In this document: piece after piece, positions 30,040 to 39,581 of the stretch | Numbering within the stretch: the first letter of the stretch is position 1 | Layout: every line of letters begins with the position of its first letter | DNA from: a bacterium | Lineage (GTDB): Bacteria > Bacillota_I > Bacilli_A > Izemoplasmatales > Hujiaoplasmataceae | Direction of reading: 5' to 3' | NCBI GenBank assembly: GCA_030684695.1 | Contig: JAUXXX010000020.1 | Span: forward strand, 31,933-95,932 | DNA: 64,000 bases | Made by a program: the position numbers and the translations under genes | Notes under the pieces: model-generated | The model's input: the letters and a program-made list of their open reading frames with translations, nothing else | What the model was told of the DNA's origin: nothing | Database searches by the model: none

Positions 30040-30199
30040 AGTTTACCTCCTGGGCACTTCTTTATTTATTATCTTTAGCTTTTAATGATGATTGTTGTTA
30101 CGTCTGTGGAAACTGTGGAAAACAACATAATTTAGATGCTTATATTATACCATATATGGCCGTTAAAGTACATTATTTAGAAAAATGTTTTCCCCAAAA
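30040..30199. other. Second origin subregion (incC-like) between dnaA and dnaN
   Basis: Abutting DnaA-box-like 9-mers TGTGGAAAC/TGTGGAAAA (30105-30122) flanked by AT-rich sequence. Confidence 0.45.
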
Positions 30200-31576
30200 C
30201 TACGCCTTTTTTCCACATTTTAATAAGAGCTTATCAACGTCGTCTTTTTTTGATTGATCGATTTGAATATCGTTGGTGATTTGCTCGATAGAGTAGATTA
30301 CAGTGGAATGATCGCGGTTATTAAACAACTGACCGATTTTTTTATAGGTGAGATCATACAATTCTTTTAAAATGTACATCGAAATTTGTCGAGGATAGAC
30401 ATATTGCTTGTTTCTTTTTGTTGATAATAAATCACTGGTTGTAATTCGATAGTACGAACTGACAACATCAAGTACCGTATTATAATTTCCATTATTGACG
30501 CTTTTATTCGAAATATCTTTTGAGTTAAGCAAGTTCTTTAAAGCCTCTTCCGCATTTTGAACGGTGAACTTATAATCAAATGCCGTGCAATAAAACAAAA
30601 CTCGTTTTAACGCTCCTTCTAACTCACGAACGTTGTTATCAAAGATACTTGCAATAAACTCAAGTACTTCTTCTGGAATCAAGTCTGGATTTTGGGTTTC
30701 AACTTGAAGTTTCTTCTTTAAAATTAAGATTCGATGATCCAAACTAGGACGATTAATATCAACAGTAAGTCCCCATTCAAAACGAGAAGTGAGTCGCGAC
30801 ATGATATCAAAAAGTTCAGGTGCAGGACGGTCAGAAGTAATGACGATTTGCTTATTTGCTTCTTTTAAACGTTCAAATATTTTGAAAAATTCTAGTTGAG
30901 ATTGAGTTTTACCCGCTAAGAATTGAATATCATCTACGAGTAAAATATCAATGTTTTCGTATTTTTTTGAAAATTCTTCAAATGTTTTCTTGACTGCAGC
31001 ACGACCATAATCTTCGATAAATTGGTCTGTCTTTACATACAAGACCTTTCGTTTAATGTCGTTTTCTAAAATATAGTTACCCACACATTGCATTAAGTGG
31101 GTTTTTCCAAGGCCAACATCACCAAAAATGTATAAAGGATTGGCAAATTCTCCGGGTTGATCAGCGACTTTGATGGCAGAAGTATATGCCAATCGGTTGG
31201 AAGCGCCCACAACAAAGTTATCAAAGGTATAGGAGTTGTTCAATCCTGTTTTAAAGCGTTCCTCTAATTTTGGTTCCGGAGTATTGATTTGGTACTCTTT
31301 TGTTTTTGAAATTTCTTCCGCTGCTTGATCTTTGGTAATGATTTTAAAGACATGCTTTTCTTTTAAGTGCTCGCTTAACATTCCATTGAGGCGATTTAAC
31401 CAGAAATTATCAATCTTGCTTTTAATAAACGGATTCGGAGCGATTAAATATATGTTATTGTTTACAACCTTAAAAACGTTTGAAATACTGACAAACGTTT
31501 CTTTAAAATCTTCTTCAGCAATGGATTGTTCCAATTGAGTTTTTATGTTGTTCCAGATGTTTTGAAATGTTTCCAT
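30200..31576 (-). CDS. dnaA: Chromosomal replication initiator DnaA
   Basis: NPLYIFGDVGLGKTHLMQCVGNY; DILLVDDIQFLAGK; C-terminal DnaA-box-binding signature (RDHSTVIYSIEQI). Confidence 0.98.
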   Translation of the reverse strand: METFQNIWNNIKTQLEQSIAEEDFKETFVSISNVFKVVNNNIYLIAPNPFIKSKIDNFWLNRLNGMLSEHLKEKHVFKIITKDQAAEEISKTKEYQINTPEPKLEERFKTGLNNSYTFDNFVVGASNRLAYTSAIKVADQPGEFANPLYIFGDVGLGKTHLMQCVGNYILENDIKRKVLYVKTDQFIEDYGRAAVKKTFEEFSKKYENIDILLVDDIQFLAGKTQSQLEFFKIFERLKEANKQIVITSDRPAPELFDIMSRLTSRFEWGLTVDINRPSLDHRILILKKKLQVETQNPDLIPEEVLEFIASIFDNNVRELEGALKRVLFYCTAFDYKFTVQNAEEALKNLLNSKDISNKSVNNGNYNTVLDVVSSYYRITTSDLLSTKRNKQYVYPRQISMYILKELYDLTYKKIGQLFNNRDHSTVIYSIEQITNDIQIDQSKKDDVDKLLLKCGKKA

Positions 31577-31810
31577 ATGTGTCCCTCATATCCTTACTAA
31601 GAATATACCACATTTTCAAGCACTTGAATCAAATAGTTTTCCACAAAAAATGTGGATAAACTTCTCTCGAAATTCTTTCTTCCACAATGAAATGTGGATA
31701 ACTAAGCGCTACATATAGCAAAAATCGGCACTTTTCCACATATCTACAAAGTCATCTATCCACAAAATTGTGGAAATGGGGATAACACGTCATCCATCCA
31801 CATTTCTATT
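31577..31810. other. oriC: Chromosomal origin (oriC) DnaA-box cluster
   Basis: Perfect TGTGGATAA at 31651-31659 and 31693-31701; one-mismatch boxes TTTTCCACA (31637-31645, 31732-31740) and CTATCCACA (31756-31764); TGTGGAAAT at 31769-31777; between divergent dnaA and rpmH. Confidence 0.9.
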
Positions 31811-31947
31811 AGGCAAGAAAGGAGAAACAATTATTTGTAGTAAAACAATCCTTTACGAAGAGATATTTCCTTAAATATACGTACGTGTGTACACAAGGGA
31901 TAGAGTTCGTCTTTACAAGAGAAACGTGAAGGGCAAAAGAATTATTG

Positions 31948-31976
31948 TTGACATAAAAAGTAAAATCACTTATAAT
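31948..31976 (+). promoter_or_regulatory. rpmH promoter
   Basis: TTGACA-17 bp-TATAAT. Confidence 0.85.
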
Positions 31977-32019
31977 GATTAAGCATGGTTTTTGAAGTAT
32001 CTGTAGGGAGGTGCCAATT

Positions 32020-32163
32020 ATGAAAAAGACCTATCAACCTAGTAAACTAAAAAGAGCTAGAACGCATGGCTTCCGCGCAAGAATGGCGAGTGCAACTGGC
32101 CGCAAGGTACTTGCAAGACGCCGCCAAGTCGGACGCAAATCCTTAACGGTTTCTGATCGTTAA
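32020..32163 (+). CDS. rpmH: 50S ribosomal protein L34
   Basis: [47 protein letters not shown] with SD GGGAGG; 47 aa, below the ORF-track cutoff. Confidence 0.98.
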   Translation: MKKTYQPSKLKRARTHGFRARMASATGRKVLARRRQVGRKSLTVSDR

Positions 32164-32199
32164 AAACAAAATCAACCAAACCATTATATTTATACCCGT

Positions 32200-32247
32200 A
32201 ATCACCAGAATAATATAATCAATTATTTGGTGATTTTTGTTTTTTCT
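32200..32247 (+). terminator. Long AT-rich hairpin plus U-tract between rpmH and rnpA
   Basis: AATCACCA-g-AATAAT-ataatca-ATTATT-TGGTGATT-TTTTGTTTTTTC, 14-bp stem with one bulge. Confidence 0.75.
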
Positions 32248-32259
32248 TGGGGGTACGTG

Positions 32260-32595
32260 ATGAAAAAAGAATTTAGAATCAAAAAAAGTAGTGAAATTGA
32301 ACGGATTCTCGACAAGCGCAATTCCGTTGGAAACAGTCATTTTTCACTATACAAGAAAGAAAACCATGAATTATCACATTTTCGTTTTGCAATAAGTGTC
32401 TCAAAGAAATTTGGAGGATCTGTAGAACGAAATCTTCTAAAAAGACGCGTGCGTGATATTGTGAAAGAACATCAATTTTTAACGTTTATCGAGTTCTTTA
32501 TTATTGCAAAGCCTGCCGCAAATCAATTGACGTATCAAGAAATAAAATCAGACTTAGAAAAATTATTCGCTCGAGCGAAGATACTAGAGGTATGA
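32260..32595 (+). CDS. rnpA: Ribonuclease P protein component
   Basis: MKKEFRIKKSSEIERIL; FAISVSKKFGGSVERNLLKRRVRDI. Confidence 0.95.
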   Translation: MKKEFRIKKSSEIERILDKRNSVGNSHFSLYKKENHELSHFRFAISVSKKFGGSVERNLLKRRVRDIVKEHQFLTFIEFFIIAKPAANQLTYQEIKSDLEKLFARAKILEV

Positions 32596-32596
32596 A

Positions 32597-33883
32597 ATGA
32601 AGAAAAATAAATGGCTTCTCTTGGTAATGGCGTTTGTACTTGTTTTAACACTTTCTGCATGTGGCGGAAGTCCAAAGGGTACCGTCTCTTATCAAAATTA
32701 TGATCAAATTATCGAAGGAACGACTACTTATAACGAAGTCATCATCTTGCTTGGCCAACCAACCACTTCTGATGTGAGTAAACATCTTACTTGGACCAAT
32801 TATCAAGTTGGAGAACAAAGTTATACATTCACCATCATCTTTACTTCAGGAAACATTGTCAAAATGCTTCCATCCGATTTATCTACGATGCCAGTAGCGT
32901 CTCCAGCACTTCAAGTAGATGTTGCCACACTCACCGATGTCGTAAATCAATTTGGTAACCCAAGTACAAACGATACTATTACCGTGATTCAGTATTCCAA
33001 AGCGGATGATATTTATGATGTTACTCTTACATTTGGAACGAACAATGTGGTTTCATCCATGACACCCATTGAGGAATCAAATTTGTTTGTTTCAGCGTAT
33101 ACCACTCCGATTGGTTTAAAAACAGGGGCTTGGGAATGGATCATCTTACAAATCGGAAGATTTACGTTCCATGCAAGCAACTTATTCGGTTTATTAGGAA
33201 ACACCTACATTTACTGGATTGGATTATTAATTATGACATTAACCATTCGTACTCTTGCATGGCCTGTCTATGCTAAATCGAATGATATGACGATTAAAAT
33301 GGGAATTGCACAACCAGAGTTAGGCCGTATCCAAGAAAAGTATCGGGGAAAAACCGATCAAGCCAGCCAGCAACGGATGCAACTAGAAACCATGGAAGTC
33401 TATAAAAAATATAAGATTAATTTCTTAGGTTGCTTAATGCCACTTGCTCAAATGCCCATCTTTATTGCGATGTACCAAGTGGTACAACGTTTCCCATTGA
33501 CTCAAACAACCGTATTTGGTTCCGATGTTTCAATCAATATTGACTTCTTATGGACAAACCTTGGAAACACCAGTTTCTGGGCAAATTTACCGTTAGCGAT
33601 TATCGTCGCTGCTACGATGTTCTTAAGCCAATGGTTGATGAATCAACGAACAAAAGCGAATACCAAAAACGTAAAATACCAAAATGCTCAAGCACAACAA
33701 ACTCAAAAAACAATGAAATATATGATGTACTTCATGACCTTAATGATGGGGTATATTGCGGTAGGTAATGCTGGTATTGCGTATTACTGGATCATCGGTA
33801 ACGTTTATCAATTATTCCAAAGTCATGTTTCTCACAAAAAAAGCGGAGCTCGTCAAGAGCAACTCCGTAATCGAGCTAACTAG
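32597..33883 (+). CDS. yidC: Membrane protein insertase YidC/SpoIIIJ with an extra N-terminal extracytoplasmic domain
   Basis: Lipobox TLSACG; region 'YDQIIEGTTTYNEVIILLGQPTTSD' resembling SmpA/BamE-type folds; then YidC core (LTIRTLAWPVYAKSNDMTIKM...YKKYKINFLGCLMPLAQMPIFIAMYQVVQ). Confidence 0.92.
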   Translation: MKKNKWLLLVMAFVLVLTLSACGGSPKGTVSYQNYDQIIEGTTTYNEVIILLGQPTTSDVSKHLTWTNYQVGEQSYTFTIIFTSGNIVKMLPSDLSTMPVASPALQVDVATLTDVVNQFGNPSTNDTITVIQYSKADDIYDVTLTFGTNNVVSSMTPIEESNLFVSAYTTPIGLKTGAWEWIILQIGRFTFHASNLFGLLGNTYIYWIGLLIMTLTIRTLAWPVYAKSNDMTIKMGIAQPELGRIQEKYRGKTDQASQQRMQLETMEVYKKYKINFLGCLMPLAQMPIFIAMYQVVQRFPLTQTTVFGSDVSINIDFLWTNLGNTSFWANLPLAIIVAATMFLSQWLMNQRTKANTKNVKYQNAQAQQTQKTMKYMMYFMTLMMGYIAVGNAGIAYYWIIGNVYQLFQSHVSHKKSGARQEQLRNRAN

Positions 33884-33902
33884 TTCACTCAGGGGGATTT
33901 TT

Positions 33903-34523
33903 ATGAAATCGTTTCGTTTAGAAACCAAAAGTATTGGCGAGCAAGAAAAGAAACTTGCGGCGAAAGAATTAGGGGTCAATCCAAACTACGTCGAACTAAA
34001 AGTCGTTGAGGAGAGAAAAGGACTGTTTCACTTGAATCGTTCTTATACCATTGAAGCAACGGTGAAGTTTGATGTCATCAAAGATAGCATTGCGTATTTA
34101 AATCTCATGTTAACCAATATGGAAGTGGAAGCATTCGTTGAAGCAAGACAAGGCGAAGACCGTCAAATCATTTTTACGGTTGATACCAATGAAAATCCAT
34201 TATTGATTGGTAAAAATGGTAAAACATTGGATGCTATTCAAGTCTTAATCAAAAACTTACTAAATGTTTATACTGAAGAACACTACGTTGCACTAGTCGA
34301 TGTAGGTGGATACAAAGAACAACGTAAAAAACAATTAGAAATCCTAGCGACTAAAACAGCAAAAGATGTTGCGAGAACCAAAATAAAAGTTCGCTTAGGC
34401 AAAATGAATGCGTATGAACGTCGAGTAATTCACACTAAATTAGCAGAATGGCGTGATGTTTCAACAGAATCCGAAGGGGAAGAACCCAATCGGTATGTTG
34501 TCATCAAACCAAAGCACAAGTAA
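33903..34523 (+). CDS. jag: RNA-binding protein Jag (Jag_N-KH-R3H)
   Basis: MKSFRLETKSIGEQEKKLAAKELG; LIGKNGKTLDAIQVLIKNLLN; MNAYERRVIHTKLAEWRDVSTESEGEEPNRYVVIKP. Confidence 0.93.
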   Translation: MKSFRLETKSIGEQEKKLAAKELGVNPNYVELKVVEERKGLFHLNRSYTIEATVKFDVIKDSIAYLNLMLTNMEVEAFVEARQGEDRQIIFTVDTNENPLLIGKNGKTLDAIQVLIKNLLNVYTEEHYVALVDVGGYKEQRKKQLEILATKTAKDVARTKIKVRLGKMNAYERRVIHTKLAEWRDVSTESEGEEPNRYVVIKPKHK

Positions 34524-34525
34524 AG

Positions 34526-35080
34526 ATGCGATTGGTTGTCGGTCTCGGAAATCCCGGGAAAATTTATCAATGGTCGAAGCATAATATCGGTTTTTTAGTG
34601 GTGGATGCCTATGCGACATATCTTGGATTAGTTTTTAGTAAAGAACCTAAATTTCAAGGTGAAATCATCAAAACCGACACATGTATCTTTTTAAAACCAA
34701 AAACGTTTATGAATTTGTCTGGCAACTCCGTTTCATTGGTTGCTCAGTTTTACAAAATAGAACCCAAAGACATTTTGGTTGTTTCAGACGATCTTGACTT
34801 ACCTTTTTTAAAGCTGCGAGTTCGCGAAAAAGGAAGTGCAGGCGGACACAACGGATTAAAATCGATTATTGCATCGCTTTCCTCTCCTGAATTCAATCGT
34901 CTTCGAATTGGAATCGACCGAGAGGAAGAAATGGATACGAAGGATTATGTATTAAGCAATTTCTCGAAAGCAGAAAAAAAGGAGTTAAGCGGATTATTTG
35001 CCCTTACAAACGATCTCATAGATCGCTTTGTCAAAAATGAGTCCATTGACAGTATCATGAATCAGTTTAATCGAAACTAA
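34526..35080 (+). CDS. pth: Peptidyl-tRNA hydrolase
   Basis: MRLVVGLGNPGKIYQWSKHNIGFLVVD; KPKTFMNLSGNSV; GSAGGHNGLKSII. Confidence 0.96.
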   Translation: MRLVVGLGNPGKIYQWSKHNIGFLVVDAYATYLGLVFSKEPKFQGEIIKTDTCIFLKPKTFMNLSGNSVSLVAQFYKIEPKDILVVSDDLDLPFLKLRVREKGSAGGHNGLKSIIASLSSPEFNRLRIGIDREEEMDTKDYVLSNFSKAEKKELSGLFALTNDLIDRFVKNESIDSIMNQFNRN

Positions 35081-35099
35081 GAGGCGTGAGCCTCTTTTT
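35081..35099 (+). terminator. Terminator after pth
   Basis: GAGGC-GTGA-GCCTC-TTTTT. Confidence 0.75.
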
Positions 35100-35170
35100 C
35101 AATGGGGATTTTAAGAATTCTTTAACAGACCATGGTATAATAATTGCATGCAATTCAAGGAGGAACGGAC

Positions 35171-35920
35171 ATGTACGCATTTATCACTGGAGCCACAAGC
35201 GGAATTGGAAAAGAAATCGCATATCTTTTAGCACAAGAAAAAATGGATCTCCTATTATCTGGTAGAAGAGTGGCTCAACTAGAAGAAATTCAAGCAGACA
35301 TTCAACAACGTTTTTTTGTTAAAGTCCAGATATTACCAGCAGATTTATCAGTTCGGTCTGAAGTATATGAATTACATAAACTGGTGTCTGCCTTTCAACC
35401 AGAAATTGTGATAAACAATGCAGGATTTGGGGTAGTCGATCATTTTATTGATAGTTCACTTGATACGGAACTCTCCATGCTTGAAACGAATATTGTTAGT
35501 CTACATATCTTAACAAAACTGTTTGCTAGATCAATGACAAAAGGAAAAATCTTGAATGTAGCGAGCATGGCTGCGTTTTTACCAACACCCAAGATGGCTT
35601 CTTACGCAGCTTCCAAGTCGTATGTCTATCATTTTTCTGAAGCGATTAATTATGAAATGAAAAAAGTAAAGCCTTCTATTCAAGTTTTGTCCTTGTGCCC
35701 AGGGCCGGTTGATACTGGATTTGCACAAGTAGCAGGAGTTCATATGGCGTTGCCAGGGATTAGTGCAAAGAAATGTGCAAAAATAGCGGTCAAAGGATTA
35801 CTCAAGGGAAAACGAGTGTCGATACCGGGATTTTCGATGAAATTGACACGATTCTTTGTACGCTTCATCCCAACCCGCCTTTTACTAGCGATTAGTTATC
35901 GTCTACAACAAAAAAAATAA
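35171..35920 (+). CDS. Short-chain dehydrogenase/reductase
   Basis: MYAFITGATSGIGKEIAYLLAQ; NNAGFG; YAASKSYVYHFSE. Confidence 0.88.
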   Translation: MYAFITGATSGIGKEIAYLLAQEKMDLLLSGRRVAQLEEIQADIQQRFFVKVQILPADLSVRSEVYELHKLVSAFQPEIVINNAGFGVVDHFIDSSLDTELSMLETNIVSLHILTKLFARSMTKGKILNVASMAAFLPTPKMASYAASKSYVYHFSEAINYEMKKVKPSIQVLSLCPGPVDTGFAQVAGVHMALPGISAKKCAKIAVKGLLKGKRVSIPGFSMKLTRFFVRFIPTRLLLAISYRLQQKK

Positions 35921-36014
35921 GGATGAAACAAATCGGTTTTTGATACAATAGAGTTGGATGTTGATGATACCCCAGGCGAGTGACAAACTCGCCTAATCGG
36001 TGTTGGAGGAATAA

Positions 36015-39000
36015 ATGAAAAACATTGTTTCGTACTTACAAAAAAACCCAATCATCTCAGATTATCTTTCATTTGTCTCGTTACGACAAGAAAACACTTT
36101 GTTCGTGGAAGACGTGAATGATGAGGCAGCACTTACGTTAATCGCATCTGCGTGGATAGCCACAGATCGTTCTTTTGTCGTGGTATTACCCAACTTATAT
36201 AAAGCCCAACAAACCTATGACCGTTTATCCGTTTTACTAGGCGCAGAGGGGATTTGCTTTTTCCCACAAGATGAGTTTATTACCGCTGAACTACTTTCAT
36301 CAAGTTATGAATTAAAGATAGAGCGTCTACATACCATTGCCCAGATTCTATCCAAGAAACGCGTGATGGTGGTCACTCATGTGGCGGGATATGTCAAAGC
36401 ACAGGTTCCATTACCACATTGGAAAAGTGCTAAAATAAGCCTTATTTCGGGGGAGGACTATCCTCAAGAAATACTCATCAACCAATTAAGCACCTTAGGA
36501 TATAAGAGGGAGTATACCGTAGAAAAGCCAGGGGATTTTGGGGTTCGTGGCGGGATTATCGATGTTTTTCCCATTGATGCGATTCAACCAGTTCGATTGG
36601 ATTATTTTGGAGATACCGTCGAAGATATCAAAGTATTTGAAGTAGATAGTCAACGATCGGTGGATCGAACCAGCAATGTAGAAATTCTGCCTGTACATGA
36701 GTTCTTCTTTTCTGATGAACAAGTCAAGCCGTTGATATCGTTTTTAACACAAGCAAAGGATTCCATTATTTCTGGAAAAGTTGCGATAGAAAAAGTGTTA
36801 CAGGACATTGAACACTTACAAACACGAGACAATCTTGATCGATTGGTTCGTTATATTCCGATGGTTTTTGGGACAGTGTCAACACTCGTTGATTTTTTTG
36901 TTCAACCAATGGTTTTCTTTGTAGAAGAACACCGAATTCAAGAGCAAATCAAGATCATCGCATCTGAAACAACAGATTGGTTTTTATCCATGGAGGATTA
37001 TCTTAAGATTGGGTTCACTCCTTATTTAACACTAAAAGAAGTAACTCCTGTACAAGCGGTTCACTTTGATACTTTTCACTCACAGAGTACTCAACATTTT
37101 ACTAAAAGACTTTCCATTCCTAGTAAAACTCCTGTTCGATATGAAGGAGACTTTGAATATTTAGCGAAGGATGTATCGCATTTTTCGTTATCGAAAGCTG
37201 TCTTGATTCTTGTAAAAAACATTGTTTCCTTAGAACACCTTTGTGAAGAACTCGATCAACGACTCATACCTTATCGTGTGATTGGACCAGAGGATGAAAT
37301 CAAAGAATTCCAGATACAACTGTTGATTAACGATCATTATTTTGATGCTGTCTTTGATTGTGGGAATTTAGCCATCATCACCGATCAAATGATTTCTCGA
37401 AAACTCACTCCATCAAAAAAGGGAAGATACCGATCCATTACCCAAAACACCAAGCGACTGACTTCTGTCAATGATTTAAAACCAGGAGATTATGTTGTTC
37501 ATTATGATTATGGCATTGGGCGTTTTTTAGAAATTGTTACTATGGAACTGGGAAAAACCAAGAATGATTATATTCACATTGAATACAAAGATGGAGATAA
37601 ATTATACATTCAACTTGATGCCATTGACCAAATCCAAAAATACGCAGGCAGCGAAGGGTTTCAACCGCGATTAAGCAAATTAGGAGGCACGGATTGGTCA
37701 AAAACCAAGCAGCGTGTCCGAGCAAAAGTCCAAGACATTGCAGAGAAACTTATTGTCTTATACGCACAGCGAGAAAAATCAGTTGGCTATGCCTTTTTAC
37801 CAGATAATTCCATGCAAAAAGACTTTGAAGAAGATTTTGAGTATGTCGAAACACCCGACCAACAACGGGCCATCGATGAAGTAAAGAAAGATATGGAGAT
37901 AGCTAAACCAATGGATCGGTTACTATGTGGGGATGTTGGTTTTGGAAAAACCGAAATTGCTTTGCGTGCAGCGTTTAAAGCAGTATTATCGGGAAAACAA
38001 GTTGCTTATTTAGCTCCAACCACTGTTTTAGCCAAACAACATGCCAATACATTCAAACGTCGGATGGAGAAGTTTGGTGTAAAAGTAGCACTTCTCAATC
38101 GATTTGTTTCTAGAAAGGAACAAAAGCAAGTGTTGATAGAACTACAATCTGGTCAAGTTGATGTTCTTATTGGAACTCATCGTATTTTATCTGAAGACGT
38201 AAAGTTTAAAGATTTAGGATTGTTGGTCATTGATGAAGAACAACGTTTTGGTGTAGAACATAAGGAAAAAATTAAAGAAATGAAAGTCAATGTTGACGTC
38301 ATATCGTTGTCTGCAACGCCCATTCCAAGGACGTTGCAAATGGCAATTATGGGAGTTAAAAACATGTCATTGCTCGAAACAGCTCCTGAGAATCGCTATC
38401 CAATACAGACGTATGTTCTAGAAAGAAATGACACCGTCATAAAGGATGCAATCGAACGGGAACTAGCAAGAAATGGCCAAGTTTTCTACTTATATAACCG
38501 CGTGGAAGACATTCATAATATCGAAACCTATATCAAACGAATGGTTCCAGAAGCTCGTGTTCAAATTGCACATGGACAAATGTCAAAAATCCAGTTAGAA
38601 AATGTTGTCGATGATTTTATCGAGCAAAAAATTGATGTATTGGTTGCTACTACCATCATTGAAACAGGAATCGACATTCCAAATGCTAATACGTTAATTA
38701 TTCATGATGCAGATCGGTTGGGATTGTCTCAACTCTATCAAATTCGAGGACGTGTAGGAAGATCAAACCGAATTGCTTACGCGTACTTGATGTACCAAAA
38801 GAATAAAGTTCTCACCGAAGACGCAGAAAAACGTTTGAAAGTGATCAAAGAGTTTACTGAACTTGGAAGCGGATTTAAGATCGCGGTTCGCGACTTATCG
38901 ATCAGGGGAGCAGGGGATGTGTTGGGCAGTGAGCAATCAGGGTTTATCGATTCAGTGGGGATTGATTTGTACTTAAAAATCCTTCAAGAAGAAGTTGCTT

Positions 39001-39476
39001 ATCAACAAGGGAACTCACCAGTTGCCCAACCGATTGCCCGAATCAAAGCTCAAGTATCGAAATTTATTGACAAAACCTATGTGGAAGACGATTTTGTAAA
39101 ACTGGAAATGCATGGGAAAATTAATAGTGTGCGTTCAAAGGAACAACTAGAAGACTTATTATTCGAATTTTCTGATCGTTTTGGAACCTATCAAGGAGAG
39201 CTTGAATTATACTTATACGAAAAACTTTTTGAGCACTACTCTTTGGTGTTAGATGTCGAGAAACTCCAGGAAGCAAAAACAAACGTAACCTTAACTATTT
39301 CTGAAGAAGGCACGAAAAAATTAGCGGGAGACAAGTTATTTACTACCGGAGTAGAGGTCTCTAAGTTCTTACGATTTGCATACAAAGATCATAAAATTCA
39401 AATCATTTTAGACACGATACGCTTAGATAAACATTGGTTGTATACAATGTGCGATTTTCTTGAAAAAATCGTCTAG
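36015..39476 (+). CDS. mfd: Transcription-repair coupling factor
   Basis: 1153 aa; RLLCGDVGFGKTEIALRAAFKAV; DEEQRFGVEHKEKIK; SATPIPRTLQMA; IRGRVGRSNR. Confidence 0.97.
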   Translation: MKNIVSYLQKNPIISDYLSFVSLRQENTLFVEDVNDEAALTLIASAWIATDRSFVVVLPNLYKAQQTYDRLSVLLGAEGICFFPQDEFITAELLSSSYELKIERLHTIAQILSKKRVMVVTHVAGYVKAQVPLPHWKSAKISLISGEDYPQEILINQLSTLGYKREYTVEKPGDFGVRGGIIDVFPIDAIQPVRLDYFGDTVEDIKVFEVDSQRSVDRTSNVEILPVHEFFFSDEQVKPLISFLTQAKDSIISGKVAIEKVLQDIEHLQTRDNLDRLVRYIPMVFGTVSTLVDFFVQPMVFFVEEHRIQEQIKIIASETTDWFLSMEDYLKIGFTPYLTLKEVTPVQAVHFDTFHSQSTQHFTKRLSIPSKTPVRYEGDFEYLAKDVSHFSLSKAVLILVKNIVSLEHLCEELDQRLIPYRVIGPEDEIKEFQIQLLINDHYFDAVFDCGNLAIITDQMISRKLTPSKKGRYRSITQNTKRLTSVNDLKPGDYVVHYDYGIGRFLEIVTMELGKTKNDYIHIEYKDGDKLYIQLDAIDQIQKYAGSEGFQPRLSKLGGTDWSKTKQRVRAKVQDIAEKLIVLYAQREKSVGYAFLPDNSMQKDFEEDFEYVETPDQQRAIDEVKKDMEIAKPMDRLLCGDVGFGKTEIALRAAFKAVLSGKQVAYLAPTTVLAKQHANTFKRRMEKFGVKVALLNRFVSRKEQKQVLIELQSGQVDVLIGTHRILSEDVKFKDLGLLVIDEEQRFGVEHKEKIKEMKVNVDVISLSATPIPRTLQMAIMGVKNMSLLETAPENRYPIQTYVLERNDTVIKDAIERELARNGQVFYLYNRVEDIHNIETYIKRMVPEARVQIAHGQMSKIQLENVVDDFIEQKIDVLVATTIIETGIDIPNANTLIIHDADRLGLSQLYQIRGRVGRSNRIAYAYLMYQKNKVLTEDAEKRLKVIKEFTELGSGFKIAVRDLSIRGAGDVLGSEQSGFIDSVGIDLYLKILQEEVAYQQGNSPVAQPIARIKAQVSKFIDKTYVEDDFVKLEMHGKINSVRSKEQLEDLLFEFSDRFGTYQGELELYLYEKLFEHYSLVLDVEKLQEAKTNVTLTISEEGTKKLAGDKLFTTGVEVSKFLRFAYKDHKIQIILDTIRLDKHWLYTMCDFLEKIV

Positions 39477-39496
39477 TGGTCAATTATGATACCATA

Positions 39497-39529
39497 GAGC
39501 ACAAACTTCATTGTGCTCTTTCTTTTTTT
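39497..39529 (+). terminator. Terminator after mfd
   Basis: GAGCACAA-ACTTCA-TTGTGCTC-TTTCTTTTTTT. Confidence 0.85.
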
Positions 39530-39581
39530 GAACATATCGTTTGAAAAATGATTTTTTTGTGAAGATTTTGGCCGGTTTCAA

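Noticed and set aside
35974-35994. AGGCGAG-TGACAAA-CTCGCCT hairpin before mfd
   Set aside because: Real inverted repeat but short, without a U-tract and with no clear regulatory context; too little to claim a function.
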